The translations under genes were made by a program, and so were the position numbers. The notes beneath the pieces were generated by a model that did not search any database, had not been told where the DNA came from, and saw nothing but the letters and a program-made list of their open reading frames with translations. From Isoetes taiwanensis (Eukaryota; Streptophyta; Lycopodiopsida; Isoetales; Isoetaceae), in contig JAJEKV010000544.1 of the NCBI GenBank assembly GCA_021234155.1, positions 1 through 64,000 on the forward strand: a stretch of DNA of 64,000 bases, read 5' to 3'. Within the stretch, counting starts at the first letter, position 1, and each line of letters begins with the position of its first letter. This document shows, one piece after another, positions 47,005 through 57,910 of the stretch.

Positions 47005-47063
47005 CTATTTCTTGGACTTGCTAGGAGTTGTCCAGTAATAGGAGGTCACTGCAAGCTCAAGAT
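47005..47063 (-). CDS. Candidate terminal exon of the minus-strand synthase-like gene
   Basis: On the minus strand a pyrimidine-rich acceptor (ttgttgttttgcag) is followed by a frame reading LELAVTSYYWTTPSKSKK and a TAG stop. The basic C-terminus is plausible for a last exon. Linking it to the exons at 48074-48877 is inference. At least one exon must lie between this one and 47901 to keep phase. Confidence 0.35.
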
Positions 47064-47900
47064 CTGCAAAACAACAATATGCACCATCATAACTCCAAAA
47101 TGAGATTAGTATTTTATGGTCACTATAAAAGCTGCTAAGGTTATATGATTTCTACGTGGATGTCAGAATTTTTCAAGGAAAAACTGGAAAGCAAACACAA
47201 GCAAGTTTTAAACTCTTGTATCTCAAGAAATATGTGCTGGCCTACATTTTTAAGCAGTTCAATAGTATGTAGCAGCTTGTAAACAATGTCTAGCTATGTG
47301 TTACGCTAGCATTCATGAGAAACTGTTATCGCTACTCTAATGTAGATTAATCCTTACCATTAGAGCCATAGCTATCTATTCTAGATGTGCCAAGTAGGCA
47401 TGTCTAAGATGTTGGAGGGAGGACCGGATGCTGTGTCCCATAGAAAGAAATACATACAAGGAAAGTGGATGTTAACTACGTCAAGGAAAGTCTTGTATTT
47501 TCCAATAAGTTCCTACGTGGCTATTATTCTCTACAAGAATTGCTGATGAGGTCATCATGCAACTGGACCTGCTATAGCTGTAGATTTAACAGTTTTCACA
47601 AGAAGAATTTTCAAACCTAGCTACATTTTCAAGGTTGGTGTTACTGATGGGTAGTGAATCCTTATCGGTATGAGTGTCTAACCACTAGGGAGAAACAGAG
47701 CTGTGAAAACACATGACAAATTTGTTGACAAATCAGCCTTGCTGTCCACAAAGATGCGCGACTTCTTAATATTAACAAGTTTTTGGCAAAACCACAGTAG
47801 TAGATCTCAGTGTTGAATATACTGCAGACTCTAGGTAACATATGACTATATTGGCCGTTTTTACTTTAGACAGCCGACTGTCTTCTGATAGCTAATATAC

Positions 47901-47945
47901 CTTAGCATCCACGTTGGCCATGTCATTGTCAACGTGTAAAACAAC
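47901..47945 (-). CDS. Candidate internal exon
   Basis: The minus-strand reading VVLHVDNDMANVDAK is flanked by AG (gcaggaag) and a good donor (CTAAG|GTATAT). In phase 0 it can follow the exon ending at 48074. Not recognised as a domain on its own. Confidence 0.35.
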
Positions 47946-48073
47946 CTTCCTGCAGCATTCAAAGAACCAATTTTTTTATACTATATCCATGGAGGAGACA
48001 AACAGGGAAAGAATTCACATAAGAGCACTTCCTAATCAACATTCTTAAGCACTAAAAAGATATATAGTCTAAC

Positions 48074-48877
48074 CTCTGAGCAGTTTATAATCCCAAACTC
48101 AAGGCCATCAACCAAAGCTTGAAAGCTTGCCTCTACTATGGAAGTATTGGCTCCTACCTGGTAGAAACAACAACACAAGGCCGTCGTGGTTATCAATATA
48201 TCGAAAATAACTTGGAAGAAATATTGCAATATGCTGTACCGTTTTTCCAACAGCATCTGTAAAATCAAAGGTCACCCAAGTGGTAGACATTGTGCCCCGA
48301 TGTTCATCTGAAATCAAAGTCAACAGGATTACATGAGAAAATATCCAATATAGGAGACAGCAGAGAATTCCATTGGTCCAACGTTTCTGATTCTTAAAAC
48401 ATGTCCCCCAAAGACATCGGCCATAAAGTCAATGTCAACTGAGGATGACAACCAGAGGCTTAACGTATACAAAATGAGATCATAATGAATTAGGTACCAT
48501 ACTTTTATTTATTACCTTCATATTCCTTCACTTTATTGTTGCTGCTTTTCCTTAACTTTAAGAATTATTATACCTTTCTTAGTTTCACAAGCCTCCCTGA
48601 CGACATTCGACATACCATCTCCAACTATTATCACTACTATAAATGACCATGTTCATCCAAAGCTTCTAAATTCTGCCAGGATGGTTAACAAAATACAGTA
48701 ATTGGAGCCTGACAGGTCAAGAATCACAGGGATCCACACCTGGACGAAATTACTTCTATAAACCTCAAAACTATTCTTTGCAATTTAGACATCAATAAAA
48801 GGTTTCATGAGTCAGTCTGTTTACCGAAGCGCATGACTCAAAGCATCAACTGGACCAGTACCCCCTGCTGCAGTTAT
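48074..48877 (-). CDS. Citramalate/2-isopropylmalate synthase-like gene, C-terminal regulatory domain exons
   Basis: Three minus-strand exons are recognised. 48877-48825 reads ITAAGGTGPVDALSHAL and matches the 'TAaG.GPVdAl..AL' start of the LeuA dimer (allosteric) domain. 48307-48240 reads DEHRGTMSTTWVTFDFTDAVGK, quoted here as two overlapping parts: DEHRGTMSTTWV and TFDFTDAVGK. 48157-48074 reads VGANTSIVEASFQALVDGLE, matching 'vGvS.NiieAS..ALvDs.ey' of citramalate synthases. The last two exons join in phase (AAAACG|gt ... cag|GTAGGA). Citramalate synthase makes (R)-citramalate from pyruvate and acetyl-CoA; isopropylmalate synthase acts in leucine synthesis. The exon between 48825 and 48307 and the TIM-barrel catalytic exons were not identified. 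The region shows no CTG/CAG damage. Confidence 0.55.
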
Positions 48878-48987
48878 CTGCACCATTATAAGCCAATGTA
48901 CAAAAAAATGGTGCAGTTCAGAAATAAAGATTGCAAAATCAAATAACTATCCGGAAAGACTCGCACACTGATACATTTCACATCTAC

Positions 48988-51900
48988 CTGCAGAGATTTA
49001 ACAGGTAAACTTTTGGAAAGGAAGCAACAAGATCAATTTCATAGAAATTTGCAGCTGATTCGACAATATCCAGGCTGTTGATGCCAATGCTGAGACAGTT
49101 AACTAATCCATAATGGTATAACATGGTCCATTAATCTGTGTTTGCAATGAGAGCTATATTAAAGAGATGATTCAACAGACACCCAGTCATCCACGAGGTG
49201 AAATGCATTACCTATTTACTTAAACTGTGGTTCACTAAACTATGGCCGCAGCTTGACCTACTTATTACTGTTCTAAAGCCATAGGTCCACAACTTATGAA
49301 AGATAGTCCTTTCAAAAACTGAAGCCTGAAAGTCCTGACATCAAGAATTATTGTAGAGCATGCAGATTCCATAGAGTGGAAACATTTTCTACGAAAATTT
49401 TGTATTTCCCTGCATTTAAAATGAAGGATGCTTAAGGATCAAAATGTTGTATGTATTCAGTCTTATAGACCATAACAGACTCCAACCAATGTGTCAACAA
49501 ATCTTTCTGTCTTTCTTCCTACCTTCTTATTTTTTGATTGCATCTATCAGAATCTGTTCCGACTTCTCAGAGAAACGCTTCTGTCCAAATTGATATCAGG
49601 TCTTACTCCTAGAATAGACGAACCTGTGACACAGCATGTTAGCCCAAATATAACATGTTAGGTCGAACCAAATGGGGTAGATGGCGAACTCAAGTCTAAC
49701 CCAGAAAGGAAAACAACCAAACATGGATCTGCCCATCTGAGAAAAAGGAAGCATTGTGCTTTATTAAGGTTCTGCCGCATACTTCTTTTAAAAAACGTGT
49801 CCACCTGCCATTCCACATCTAAAAGACAGTTCTACTGTCACAAAGACAAATGATGGAGTAAAGATCTCCTTGCTTTGCCTATCTCAAACAGCAGTTCCAA
49901 GGCAAATAATCAAGAATCTGGAAAAACATAGTTTTTGCGCAGTATGTTTTTGCGCAGAAGCGGATAGAATGCGTTGGAGAAAAAGACTACCGGAGAGATA
50001 ACTAGAAAGTACTGGAAAAAAAATCACTCTGCCCAACACTCTCGGGTTGCAAACAGTGCGCAAAGACAAGATAATCTAAGATGAGGATCCCATTGAAGCG
50101 CCTCCTCCCATCTCCGTTGCTATTTTCTGGGGTCTTTTCTAATTTCCCTGGCCTTAGATTTGTGAAAGTAAAGATCTGACGGTCCAAAATAAGGCACATC
50201 AGATTTTGATGACATGGAAATTACACGTGGATAGGCTAGAATTTGAGGAAAGGCTGTAGGCCCGGTAGGGCTGGTGTGCTAAAAAAAAAACTCCAAAAAA
50301 ATGGCATGCAAGGTGAAAACTGTTCTCGTGACCAATTAGAAACTTATCTTGAATGCTAACAGCATCAAATTTCTAAGACGGCAGTTCAAGAAGGCTCGTC
50401 CAAGAAGAATTCTTTTTTTTCTGATATTCCAACGGCACCTTGCAACTCCAAAGGATTAAAGAGAAACAGAAATAACATCATATCCAAAACAGCATTGGAA
50501 TGTAAGCTTGGTACCTGCCATATTACCCAAAACACACCAAAATCAAACCGAACAAGTGCTGCATGCTATATTAAAGGGTTTAACGCTCCAGTTGAAATGC
50601 TGTGCTGAAAACAATGTCGTCTTGTTATGTATATTACAAGGACTTATATTCTCATAGCATTCATATCAATACTTCCTTGGCCCCTTGTAAACTTCATTGA
50701 AAGGTGGATCAGCAATCATAACACCTCGTGCCTCAACCTCCCAAAATTTCTTTATTCTTGAACTTCTGTCCATCTTGTACAGTCATCAGACAGCATTATC
50801 CTCTATATCACCATTACTCAGGGCTATTGATTTGCTCTTCTTGATTGCTCGTTACACAAGTTCATCTTATTTCCATTCGTATAGCAACATAACAGTATGA
50901 ACCACCTTGCACTTTTGCAGTCCTAGATCCTTTCATAGTGCTCTAAGAAGTGGTGGCGGATAAAGGCTTGGTGTCAACCGAACAGTGACAAATAGTAATT
51001 CTTTCATCTAAGTCCCCTTGGTTATATCATGGTAGATCCTCCAGAAGATGTAAATTCCCATGCTCCACAAGGCCAATTCCCAGCATACCAGTTGCAGTTC
51101 TACGGATCCAAATGGAAAACATTCATCACTAGCAGAACCAAAATCCAGCTTTGCTAACATCAAGCATGCTGCAGAGACCACGCATGGCCTTCCATAGTTA
51201 GAACTGATGATACTATCTTTAAGAATCTAGCCACCATTACCGGACTCGATAAATTCAGAAATTAAAGGCCAAGGGAGAGCATTGCCAGTAAAAAAATTTC
51301 TTCTTCTGTGCAGAATATCTGAAACAGAACTTTATAAAAGTTTAAAGGACGAGAATTGAGAACTGGCACTGATCAGCATCTGTCCATACTGCCCCCTCTG
51401 TCAAATCCACTTTAATACTCCATTGAATATATTTTTCTTGAATTTGATTGTTTCCGTAGTTTACAATCGCTCTGTGTCATATCAGTTGACAAGACATGCA
51501 TTATCTGCAAAATAAACATTATCTACGCAATAGAAATAAAATGAGATTTTCTAACAGCCAGTCAACTGATCAGATAACTGAAGAAGTTCATTATTGGTCC
51601 TCCTTTGCTGATTGGCCAAATTATCTTACTGTGTAATATCTGGAGATCTTATTCAGAAATATATGCACCGACAAATGAAATCTGGTTGTCTGTAGTAACC
51701 ATACAACCTCCAGTCCAGAATGAAAACAAGAACTGACATTCTCCATCTTATAGTAATCTCCTCTTATACCTCCGGACACTACATTTATGGCAGTTTTTAT
51801 ATGCCCAAAACAAATAGAAAGTATTAAACTACTGCATAAAGAGGCATAGATTCTGGTGATCCTTCTCAGTTATAAGTTTATTGTTTGCTATCCTCTAAAC

Positions 51901-53100
51901 CTGGCTGCTGCATCAAACAAGCTTCGACTGAAGCTTTATACCAAGCATGGTATGCACGTACAATATTCAGCTTCCATATGCATGCAATTGAAGTTCAATT
52001 AGAAACGATGTGCTCATTTGTCTAGACACCTTACAATTGGAACTGAATCTCCAAGTATATATATTGCAGACCATATAAAACGTCATACATTCCAACCACT
52101 GGAAAATGGTTCAATCTTGAGAGAAATATACTTTATTTAAAAAAACAAATGCTAGTAGTTATAATATAAGACAGAAATTTTAACTTCTATGACCCCAAAC
52201 TGATAGTGTATCTGTATTTCGAAGGTAATTAATCAAGACAATCATATTATGATCCTTTTGCCTTCAATAAAAAATTTGCACCAGTGCATAACAGCACTTT
52301 TTACTACATGAGAGCAGAACTTAATATCAATAATAGCCTTCTCTATTTTCTTCAAACGGCAAGTAAAAAATGGAAATATAAGTCCCACAGAAAATACAAA
52401 AAGCGATTTATGGGAATCCAAGGTTTGACCTGAATCTATACATTTAACGGTGTTCAAAGTAATGCCTAAATTCCAGCCAAAGGCAACTAGCTTCAAAACT
52501 ATAAAACTGCGGCTGCGGTTAATTCTGGCAATGCATTCATCCAAGTCCATCAAGATTCGTTACTTCCCAGAGTGATATATGTGTTGAGATCATACAAGGA
52601 GTAGTGGCCTTTTGGAAATCTCATTTCAGACCAAAGGCTTGGCGCACATTTTGGTTTTAAATTTCTAGCTTTGACTAACCTAGAAAGTAGTTAGAAATAA
52701 TTTTTAGCATAATTATCTTCTTAACCACAAACATTGAAGGGGAATTAGCACAGAAAATGACTAAAACCACCTTCTATACGTTATGTAAAAGGAATCCGAA
52801 CTTATGTTCACGTTAAACAGTTGGCGAGGACAAATGGGGCATCAATCTATATGAATTAAAAGGTACCTGTCTCGGGAAGAACAGATCTTATCTTCTGCAT
52901 CTTCTGTCCAAACCCTTCACAGATCCCTCTTCCACTCAAATATTTCTTTGAATAATCAACGAGATAGGAAATTAAAAACAAAAAAACTTTAAATCGATTG
53001 CAAATTATGGATATAATACAAATTATAATGTAAAGAAAAAACTTTGGCAGGAAAAAAGGGCTGACAGGAAGATAAAGGAGATAACTCATTACCCTTCAGA
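48988..53100 (-). other. Probable intronic/upstream part of the synthase-like gene
   Basis: A 22-bp candidate exon (49009-48988, LPVKSLQ, in phase with the 48877 exon), a coding-like stretch near 52470-52545 (MDLDECIARINRSRSF) and one near 52861-52960 (KKYLSGRGICEGFGQKMQ with a GACAG|GTACCT donor) lie on the minus strand. None matches the family's catalytic motifs, which I searched for by eye. No transposon protein was seen. Treat as gene-related unique DNA of uncertain structure. Confidence 0.3.
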
Positions 53101-53499
53101 TCATGCAACTCCTCAGCTCCGGCCGCAACAGGAAGCCTCTAACCATAGCTGTAATCCGGCGAAGGCCCTGCCCATACCTGGAGCTTCAAGGGGAAAAAAG
53201 CAAGCAAAAAAAAATGGGGACGTCGTGCTGGCGCACATGGCCAAAAATGACGGGTAATGCTTTGGACGGTTGCGATCCACTGCAGGCTCACGTGGGCAGA
53301 TCACGCGCGCTCATTTCTGACAGCCGGCAAAGTACTTTCCAGCGCGGAATTCTGCCACAATGGACCGACCATGACGCATTTCCGTCTTGTAATGCCGGAC
53401 TCGACCAAAGAGAGCCGGTTTTATCTTCCAGATTTTTATTTCTGAGTTTTCGTAGCTAAAAACGATTCCAGAACGCTCTCTTTGATTCCCTGTTCTTAG

Positions 53500-53703
53500 C
53501 ACCGGCCTGGTGTGAACCAGTCCTCCCCGCTGGGTATATGTATCTGGAATATGTGTGTTCCTATCATCTAATCTCGCGCGAGGGCCTCCATTTCCTAACT
53601 TACCTTCTACAGCTTCCTCTTGCTTTGATCTGAAATCCGTTTATTCTTTAGCTTTATCTCACATATTTTTTAGCCAGTTTTTCTCATCCGATCTCTATCG
53701 AAA
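53500..53703 (+). promoter_or_regulatory. Likely promoter and pyrimidine-rich 5' UTR of the acidic-protein gene
   Basis: A TATA-like 'gtatatgtat' lies at about 53533. A CT-rich leader (about 53586-53700: 'cctccatttcc', 'cttcctcttgctttg') leads to the ATG. If the minus-strand gene starts near 53080, this interval could serve both genes; this is inference. Confidence 0.35.
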
Positions 53704-54217
53704 ATGAGTTCTGACGAGGCAAGAAAGATCTGCCTTCGTTTTTCCATTTGTAACTTGAATCTCAATTCTGTACATGTTTTTTTTCTAGATCAATGATCGG
53801 ATGATTAGACTGAATATAAATTGATGTAAGATGCATTGGTTTAGTTGATTGTGTAGATCATAAAAATATGTGTATGGAGGAGCAGATCAGGAGGTTTTAA
53901 TGTGGGATGAGGTGTAATTTTTGCTGTTGTTGTGATATGTGCAGGTTGTAGCATCACCAGTTGAGGAGGTAGTGGAAGCATCAGTGCCTGGAGATGCACC
54001 AGTGGAGGAGGTACCTCCAGCTGCTGAGGAGGCAGCTGTGGTAGAAGAGACCCCTGCTGTGGAAGAGCCTGCTGTGGCTGTTGAAACAGAGCAGCCAGCT
54101 GCTGAAGAGCCAGCTGCTGAGACACCAGCTGCTGAAGAGCCAGCTGCAGAAATCACAGAAAAAGCTGCTGAACTCACCCTTGAAGAGCCTGCCCCAGCTG
54201 CTGAATCTACAGCTTAA
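53704..54217 (+). CDS. Acidic Ala/Glu/Pro/Val-rich small protein, two exons
   Basis: Exon 1 (53704-53718) encodes only MSSDE. The intron 53719-53944 begins GC (GAG|GCAAGA) and ends with tgtgcag. Exon 2 (53945-54217) continues in frame as VVASPVEEVVEASVPG, and the 95-residue product ends at TAA. The joined reading frame, the strong GC-donor context and the standard AG acceptor support this model over a start at 53939. The protein is about one third Glu with Ala, Pro and Val, with repeats such as PAAEEPAAE; it has no membrane segment or signal and is likely disordered. Short acidic plant proteins of this composition exist but I cannot name a family. The DNA here is free of the CTG/CAG damage seen elsewhere. 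Sense-strand GCTGCTGA repeats give strong codon periodicity. Confidence 0.7.
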
Positions 54218-54341
54218 ACCAGTATTCATTTCTTTTAAGAATATGCCATAATTTTTGAATTTTTTCACAGAACGCTTCTTTGTTTTGGTGTGTTACATGG
54301 GAGATTTTTTTTTTTTTTTTTTTGTCTGAACAAATGAAGAA

Positions 54342-54811
54342 ACCACAACTCCCATAGCACATTTTTTATTTTCTTATTATTGGCCATCATTTCTCTCAGA
54401 GACATAGGCAGAAAGACTCGCACAAAAATGCGGTTTCCATGAGGCACTATTGAGAATAGAAGTTAAAAGCATCTATTAAAGAAGATGAGACTCGCACAAA
54501 ATTGCAGTTTCCATGAGGCACTATGAAAATAGAAGTTGAAAACAAATGAACCATTAAGTATACAACTCAAATTACAACTCCCATAGCACACCCAAAATAA
54601 TATCTATTTTTTATTTTGTTATTATAGGCCATCATTTCTCTCAGAGAAATAGGCAGGAAGACTCGCACAAAAATGCGATTTCCATGAGGCACTATGAGAA
54701 TAGAAGTTAAAAGCAAATACATCTATTAAAGAAGATAAGACTCGCACAAAAATGTGGTTTCCATGAGGCACTATGAGAATAGAAGTTAAAAGCAAATACA
54801 TTTATTAAAGA
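54342..54811 (+). repeat. Higher-order tandem repeat, two units of about 235 bp
   Basis: 'acaactcccatagcac' through 'ggccatcatttctctcagag' and 'ggcagaaagactcgcac' occurs at about 54345 and 54574. Each unit ends in two copies of an about 72-bp block ('actcgcacaaaaatg', 'ttccatgaggcactat', 'gaatagaagtt'), giving four blocks at about 54415, 54490, 54661 and 54729. Confidence 0.85.
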
Positions 54812-55180
54812 AGATGCCAGACTTCCATAAAAATCTCTAGAATTTGGCTCTTGTGCATCATACAGAACATCTGTGCTCCTATGCGAAACATCTGCTCTTT
54901 GTATAAAACATCCTATTGTGTGCATCATGCAAAGAATTGGCTTTGTGCATCGTGGCAAAGCATCCGTGCTCTCGCAAAATCATCTTCGAACTGCTCTTGG
55001 CATAACACCCCCCATGGCCATGCCGATCTGCCTCGGCATCTTGCGCTAGCCTGCCAAACCTAACTACTGATCATCAAAGTACATCCGAGCATATTCTGTG
55101 GTTCCCTTGCTTCCGATCTTTGCTCAAACTCGGCTATGGTGATATCATGGTCTTTATCCGGGTTTTGAATATCCCTCCGA
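54812..55180. other. Short imperfect repeats, no gene
   Basis: 'cttgtgcatcatac' and 'cttgtgcatcgtg' recur between 54850 and 54960. Nothing coding was recognised. Confidence 0.35.
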
Positions 55181-55184
55181 GGGC

Positions 55185-55300
55185 ATAACCAAATAGGATA
55201 CACCCCGCACTAGCCTGGCCAATGTTCTCTGAGGTAGAAGTTAAGCATGCTTGGCTGCTCCCACCTAAAGAAGGAATTTATTGGGTGCATAGACTGCCAT
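55185..55300 (+). ncRNA. 5S rRNA-derived sequence (pseudogene or 5S-type SINE head)
   Basis: GAAGTTAAGCATGCTTGG (about 55237-55254) matches the 5S rRNA internal control region (box A) with one base different from the usual plant form. Upstream 'ccgcactagcctggccaatgt' and downstream 'acctaaagaagga...gggtgcat' align loosely with the rest of 5S. Overall length is near 116 bp. It is too divergent to be a working 5S gene. No array of further copies is present. Confidence 0.6.
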
Positions 55301-55795
55301 AACAAGTAGGAAGATGGTTTGTGGTTGCAGTTACTCTATCTGGATAGAAGGTCTGGAAGTATATAAATTATAGTAAGAACACCTAATAAAAAACACACAC
55401 ATTCATATGCAATTTGCAAGCTGAAGACAGCACTTACAATGACACGAGATAATGTGTTGTTGTATAGCACTCCAGGAACTATCCCAAGCATAGGCCCACT
55501 ATGCTATGGAGGAAGATTCATATGTAATACATTGTCAACTGTAAGTCCACGGCACTAAGGCACAATGATTGGAGACCCAGAACTTTTACGTACTTCATGC
55601 ATGCCCATGAGCTTAGGAAACCCAGCAGGTCTTTCTCTAATTATGTTTTTGACTATATCACATTCGGTATTATCAATCAAACCTTTAATTAAGTCTGTAC
55701 TGCCATGCGAAGAACTCAAAATCTGATGAACATCTAAAGAACTTTGGTGCAATGTACTTCGTATAGCAAAACAAGTTACTTCTTCACTTTTCAGG

Positions 55796-55938
55796 TGTCT
55801 GATGACCACGGCGATGTTTGCTACACTATTGTTGAACAAAGAGGGAAAAAGTACCTCAAAGTCCCCATCTATGAATTCGAGCATTGGCGAGTTTGCAAGG
55901 GAACCGGCCTTGAGAAAAACACACCTTGGGAGGCATAA
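55796..55938 (+). CDS. Exon-like segment of unknown protein
   Basis: An acceptor-like 'cacttttcag' is followed by an open frame VSDDHGDVCYTIVEQRGKKY and 'YEFEHWRVCKGTGLEKNTPW' ending TAA. It reads like coding sequence but no family was recognised and no upstream exon was found. Confidence 0.3.
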
Positions 55939-55961
55939 ACCAACCTAGTTATCACGGGTTC

Positions 55962-55962
<1 letters not shown>

Positions 55963-55998
<36 letters not shown>

Positions 55999-56014
55999 AG
56001 AAGAAGAAGAAGAA
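55963..56014. repeat. (GA)n(GAA)n microsatellite
   Basis: GA dinucleotides followed by GAA trinucleotides. It lies about 150 bp beyond the last recognised LINE coding sequence and may be the LINE's 3' tail (TTC/TC on the sense strand). Confidence 0.9.
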
Positions 56015-56160
56015 TGTTGATTAGAGAGCCTTTTTAGACCACGAGAGTCCATATGGCGATTTGATACATCATAGATTTTTCAACACTTTTCAAGTCGAGA
56101 GATGTACTCTCATCATGAGTACCTCCGACTCTCACTCACTCTCATATTCATCATACATCT

Positions 56161-57910
56161 CTAACAATGATTTATAGTTCTTAATCTTGTTGCTCTCATC
56201 TCGGATACTTCTATTAAGTAACCTCCTATGAGTTTATTTGGGAGTGCAAAAAGGCACTTAATGAAATATCTTCTTGTATTTTGTATCTTCGTCTTATGCT
56301 TTGATATCTTTGGGCAATGCAAAATTAAATGTTCTTCATTCTCGATTTCATCGACCCTTAAACTTTGCATACTACGGAGTTGCCTAGGGAGTTTCCCCAT
56401 CTTCCTACCTCCACCCCCAAGTGGTGGGAGCTCAATCGCATCCTACATATCACATGTCTTTTGTGATAGGATACCCTTTCAAGCAAATGTGGTGCTTACG
56501 CTAAACCGATGTTGATGTTTTTCCTTATAGAACGACATTTTAGTGCACAGGTTTAGCCCATCTTACATGTTGTATCCATGTTCTTATATGGTCAATGTCC
56601 ACCGGCATGTGCTTTATGTCTATTCCCCATCTGTTTAACCATTTTTTATACTCATATACCAGCCTTTGTGTTCACTTTGTTGCTTAGCTAATGCGGTAGC
56701 TGCTCTCCGATCCTAATCCATGTACTTTTCTCACGTATTTGAATGTATGCGCACCAAAGCTTCACCTCAAAGGCATCATGCCCGCTTACGCTAGTAGCAT
56801 GGGATATGGCGTTTGCATTTTAGCACCCAATTATTTGAATAAAAATTTCTTTTGAATTTTTCTACTCTTTTCCACATGTCTGAGATAGGCACGGTGCCCA
56901 TGCTTCAGCATCCATATAGTACCACGGCCCGCCACAAATGAAGTGTATAGCATTTTTTAAGCTTCAGTCAACTATGTGTGCTTTCTGCACTTTCTCTGCA
57001 TGCCATATAGGGCGGCGTAACCCACCATCAACTCTTTGTTCTCTTTGCTTTGTGCCACCCGTAATTATGGTCCACGGTCAGCCCTAAGTATTTATAAGTA
57101 TTTGTAACTTCCACCTCCTTTCCTTCATAGTAAAATGGTAATCACTTCTTGCCTTAGTACCAAAGATTAGTATTTTGGTTTTAGTCAGATTAGTGACATT
57201 CCATATTTATTACAAAATCAGCAAAGTGCATCCGGTGTCTGCATTTCTTTTGCATTTCTAGCAAACATGATTATATCATCAGCATATAATAGCAACTGTA
57301 TCATGCAGTTTGCTAATGGCGTTCCCATACCCCCATGCTCCTCCATCCATGTTTCAAGCTGATCGATGTATATGCCAAATAAGGTCGGGGAAAGCGGGCA
57401 GCCCTGCTTGACCCCCATATTGCTGTCAACTGTGTCATTGCATTGTGTATAGAGAGGAACAGAAAGCTGAATTTTTACCTTTTTGTACAGTGTGGCAATG
57501 GCGTTCCTTAACTCTATTGGCAGCCCAATGGTCTCAAGATGCCTCCATATATTACCCCTGTTTACTGTATCAAATGCTTTAGTCAAATCAACAAACAAAG
57601 AGAACAATGGCTTTTTGCTTTTCTTAACAGTGTCTATAATAGACCTTACTGTAACAAGATGATCTGCAGTTGAGCGCTTTGGCCTAAAGCCTGCTTGCCC
57701 TTTGGCTCTAGCATTATTATTTTCTGCCCATTCACTAACTTTCTTTTCCAGCATTGTAGCAAATAGCTTAGCAAATAAGCTACTAATCAAAATCATTCTA
57801 TAGTTATTTGGGTCTTGCATGTCCCCGCTTTTATGCAATGGTACCACCCTGTTTAATTGCCATGACTTTGGGAACTCCTCCCTAATTGCTGCATTCATCA
57901 TTTTCACCAC
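56161..57910 (-). pseudogene. LINE ORF2: reverse transcriptase and C-terminal zinc motif
   Basis: From 57910 the open frame of 230 codons carries 'VVPLHKSGDMQDPNNYR', 'GQAGFRPKRSTADHLV', 'LFVDLTKAFDTV', 'GVKQGCPLSPTLFGIYID' and LLLYADDIIMFARN (YADD at 57276-57287). After a frameshift at about 57225, other frames give 'TKTKILIFGTKARS' and 'EVEVTNTYKYLGLTVD' (about 57060-57190). At 56400-56161 'EIENEEHLILHCPKISKHK' is the usual C-terminal 'E..EH...HCP' motif. All catalytic residues of the palm are present. Confidence 0.88.

Noticed and set aside
48660-48780. Minus-strand 'VILDLSGSN' as the missing synthase exon
   Set aside because: It resembles part of the family's regulatory domain, but the phase and splice borders do not fit the neighbouring exons.
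53841-54268. Three antisense frames over the acidic-protein exon
   Set aside because: They are low-complexity shadows of the Ala/Glu/Pro/Val repeats on the other strand.
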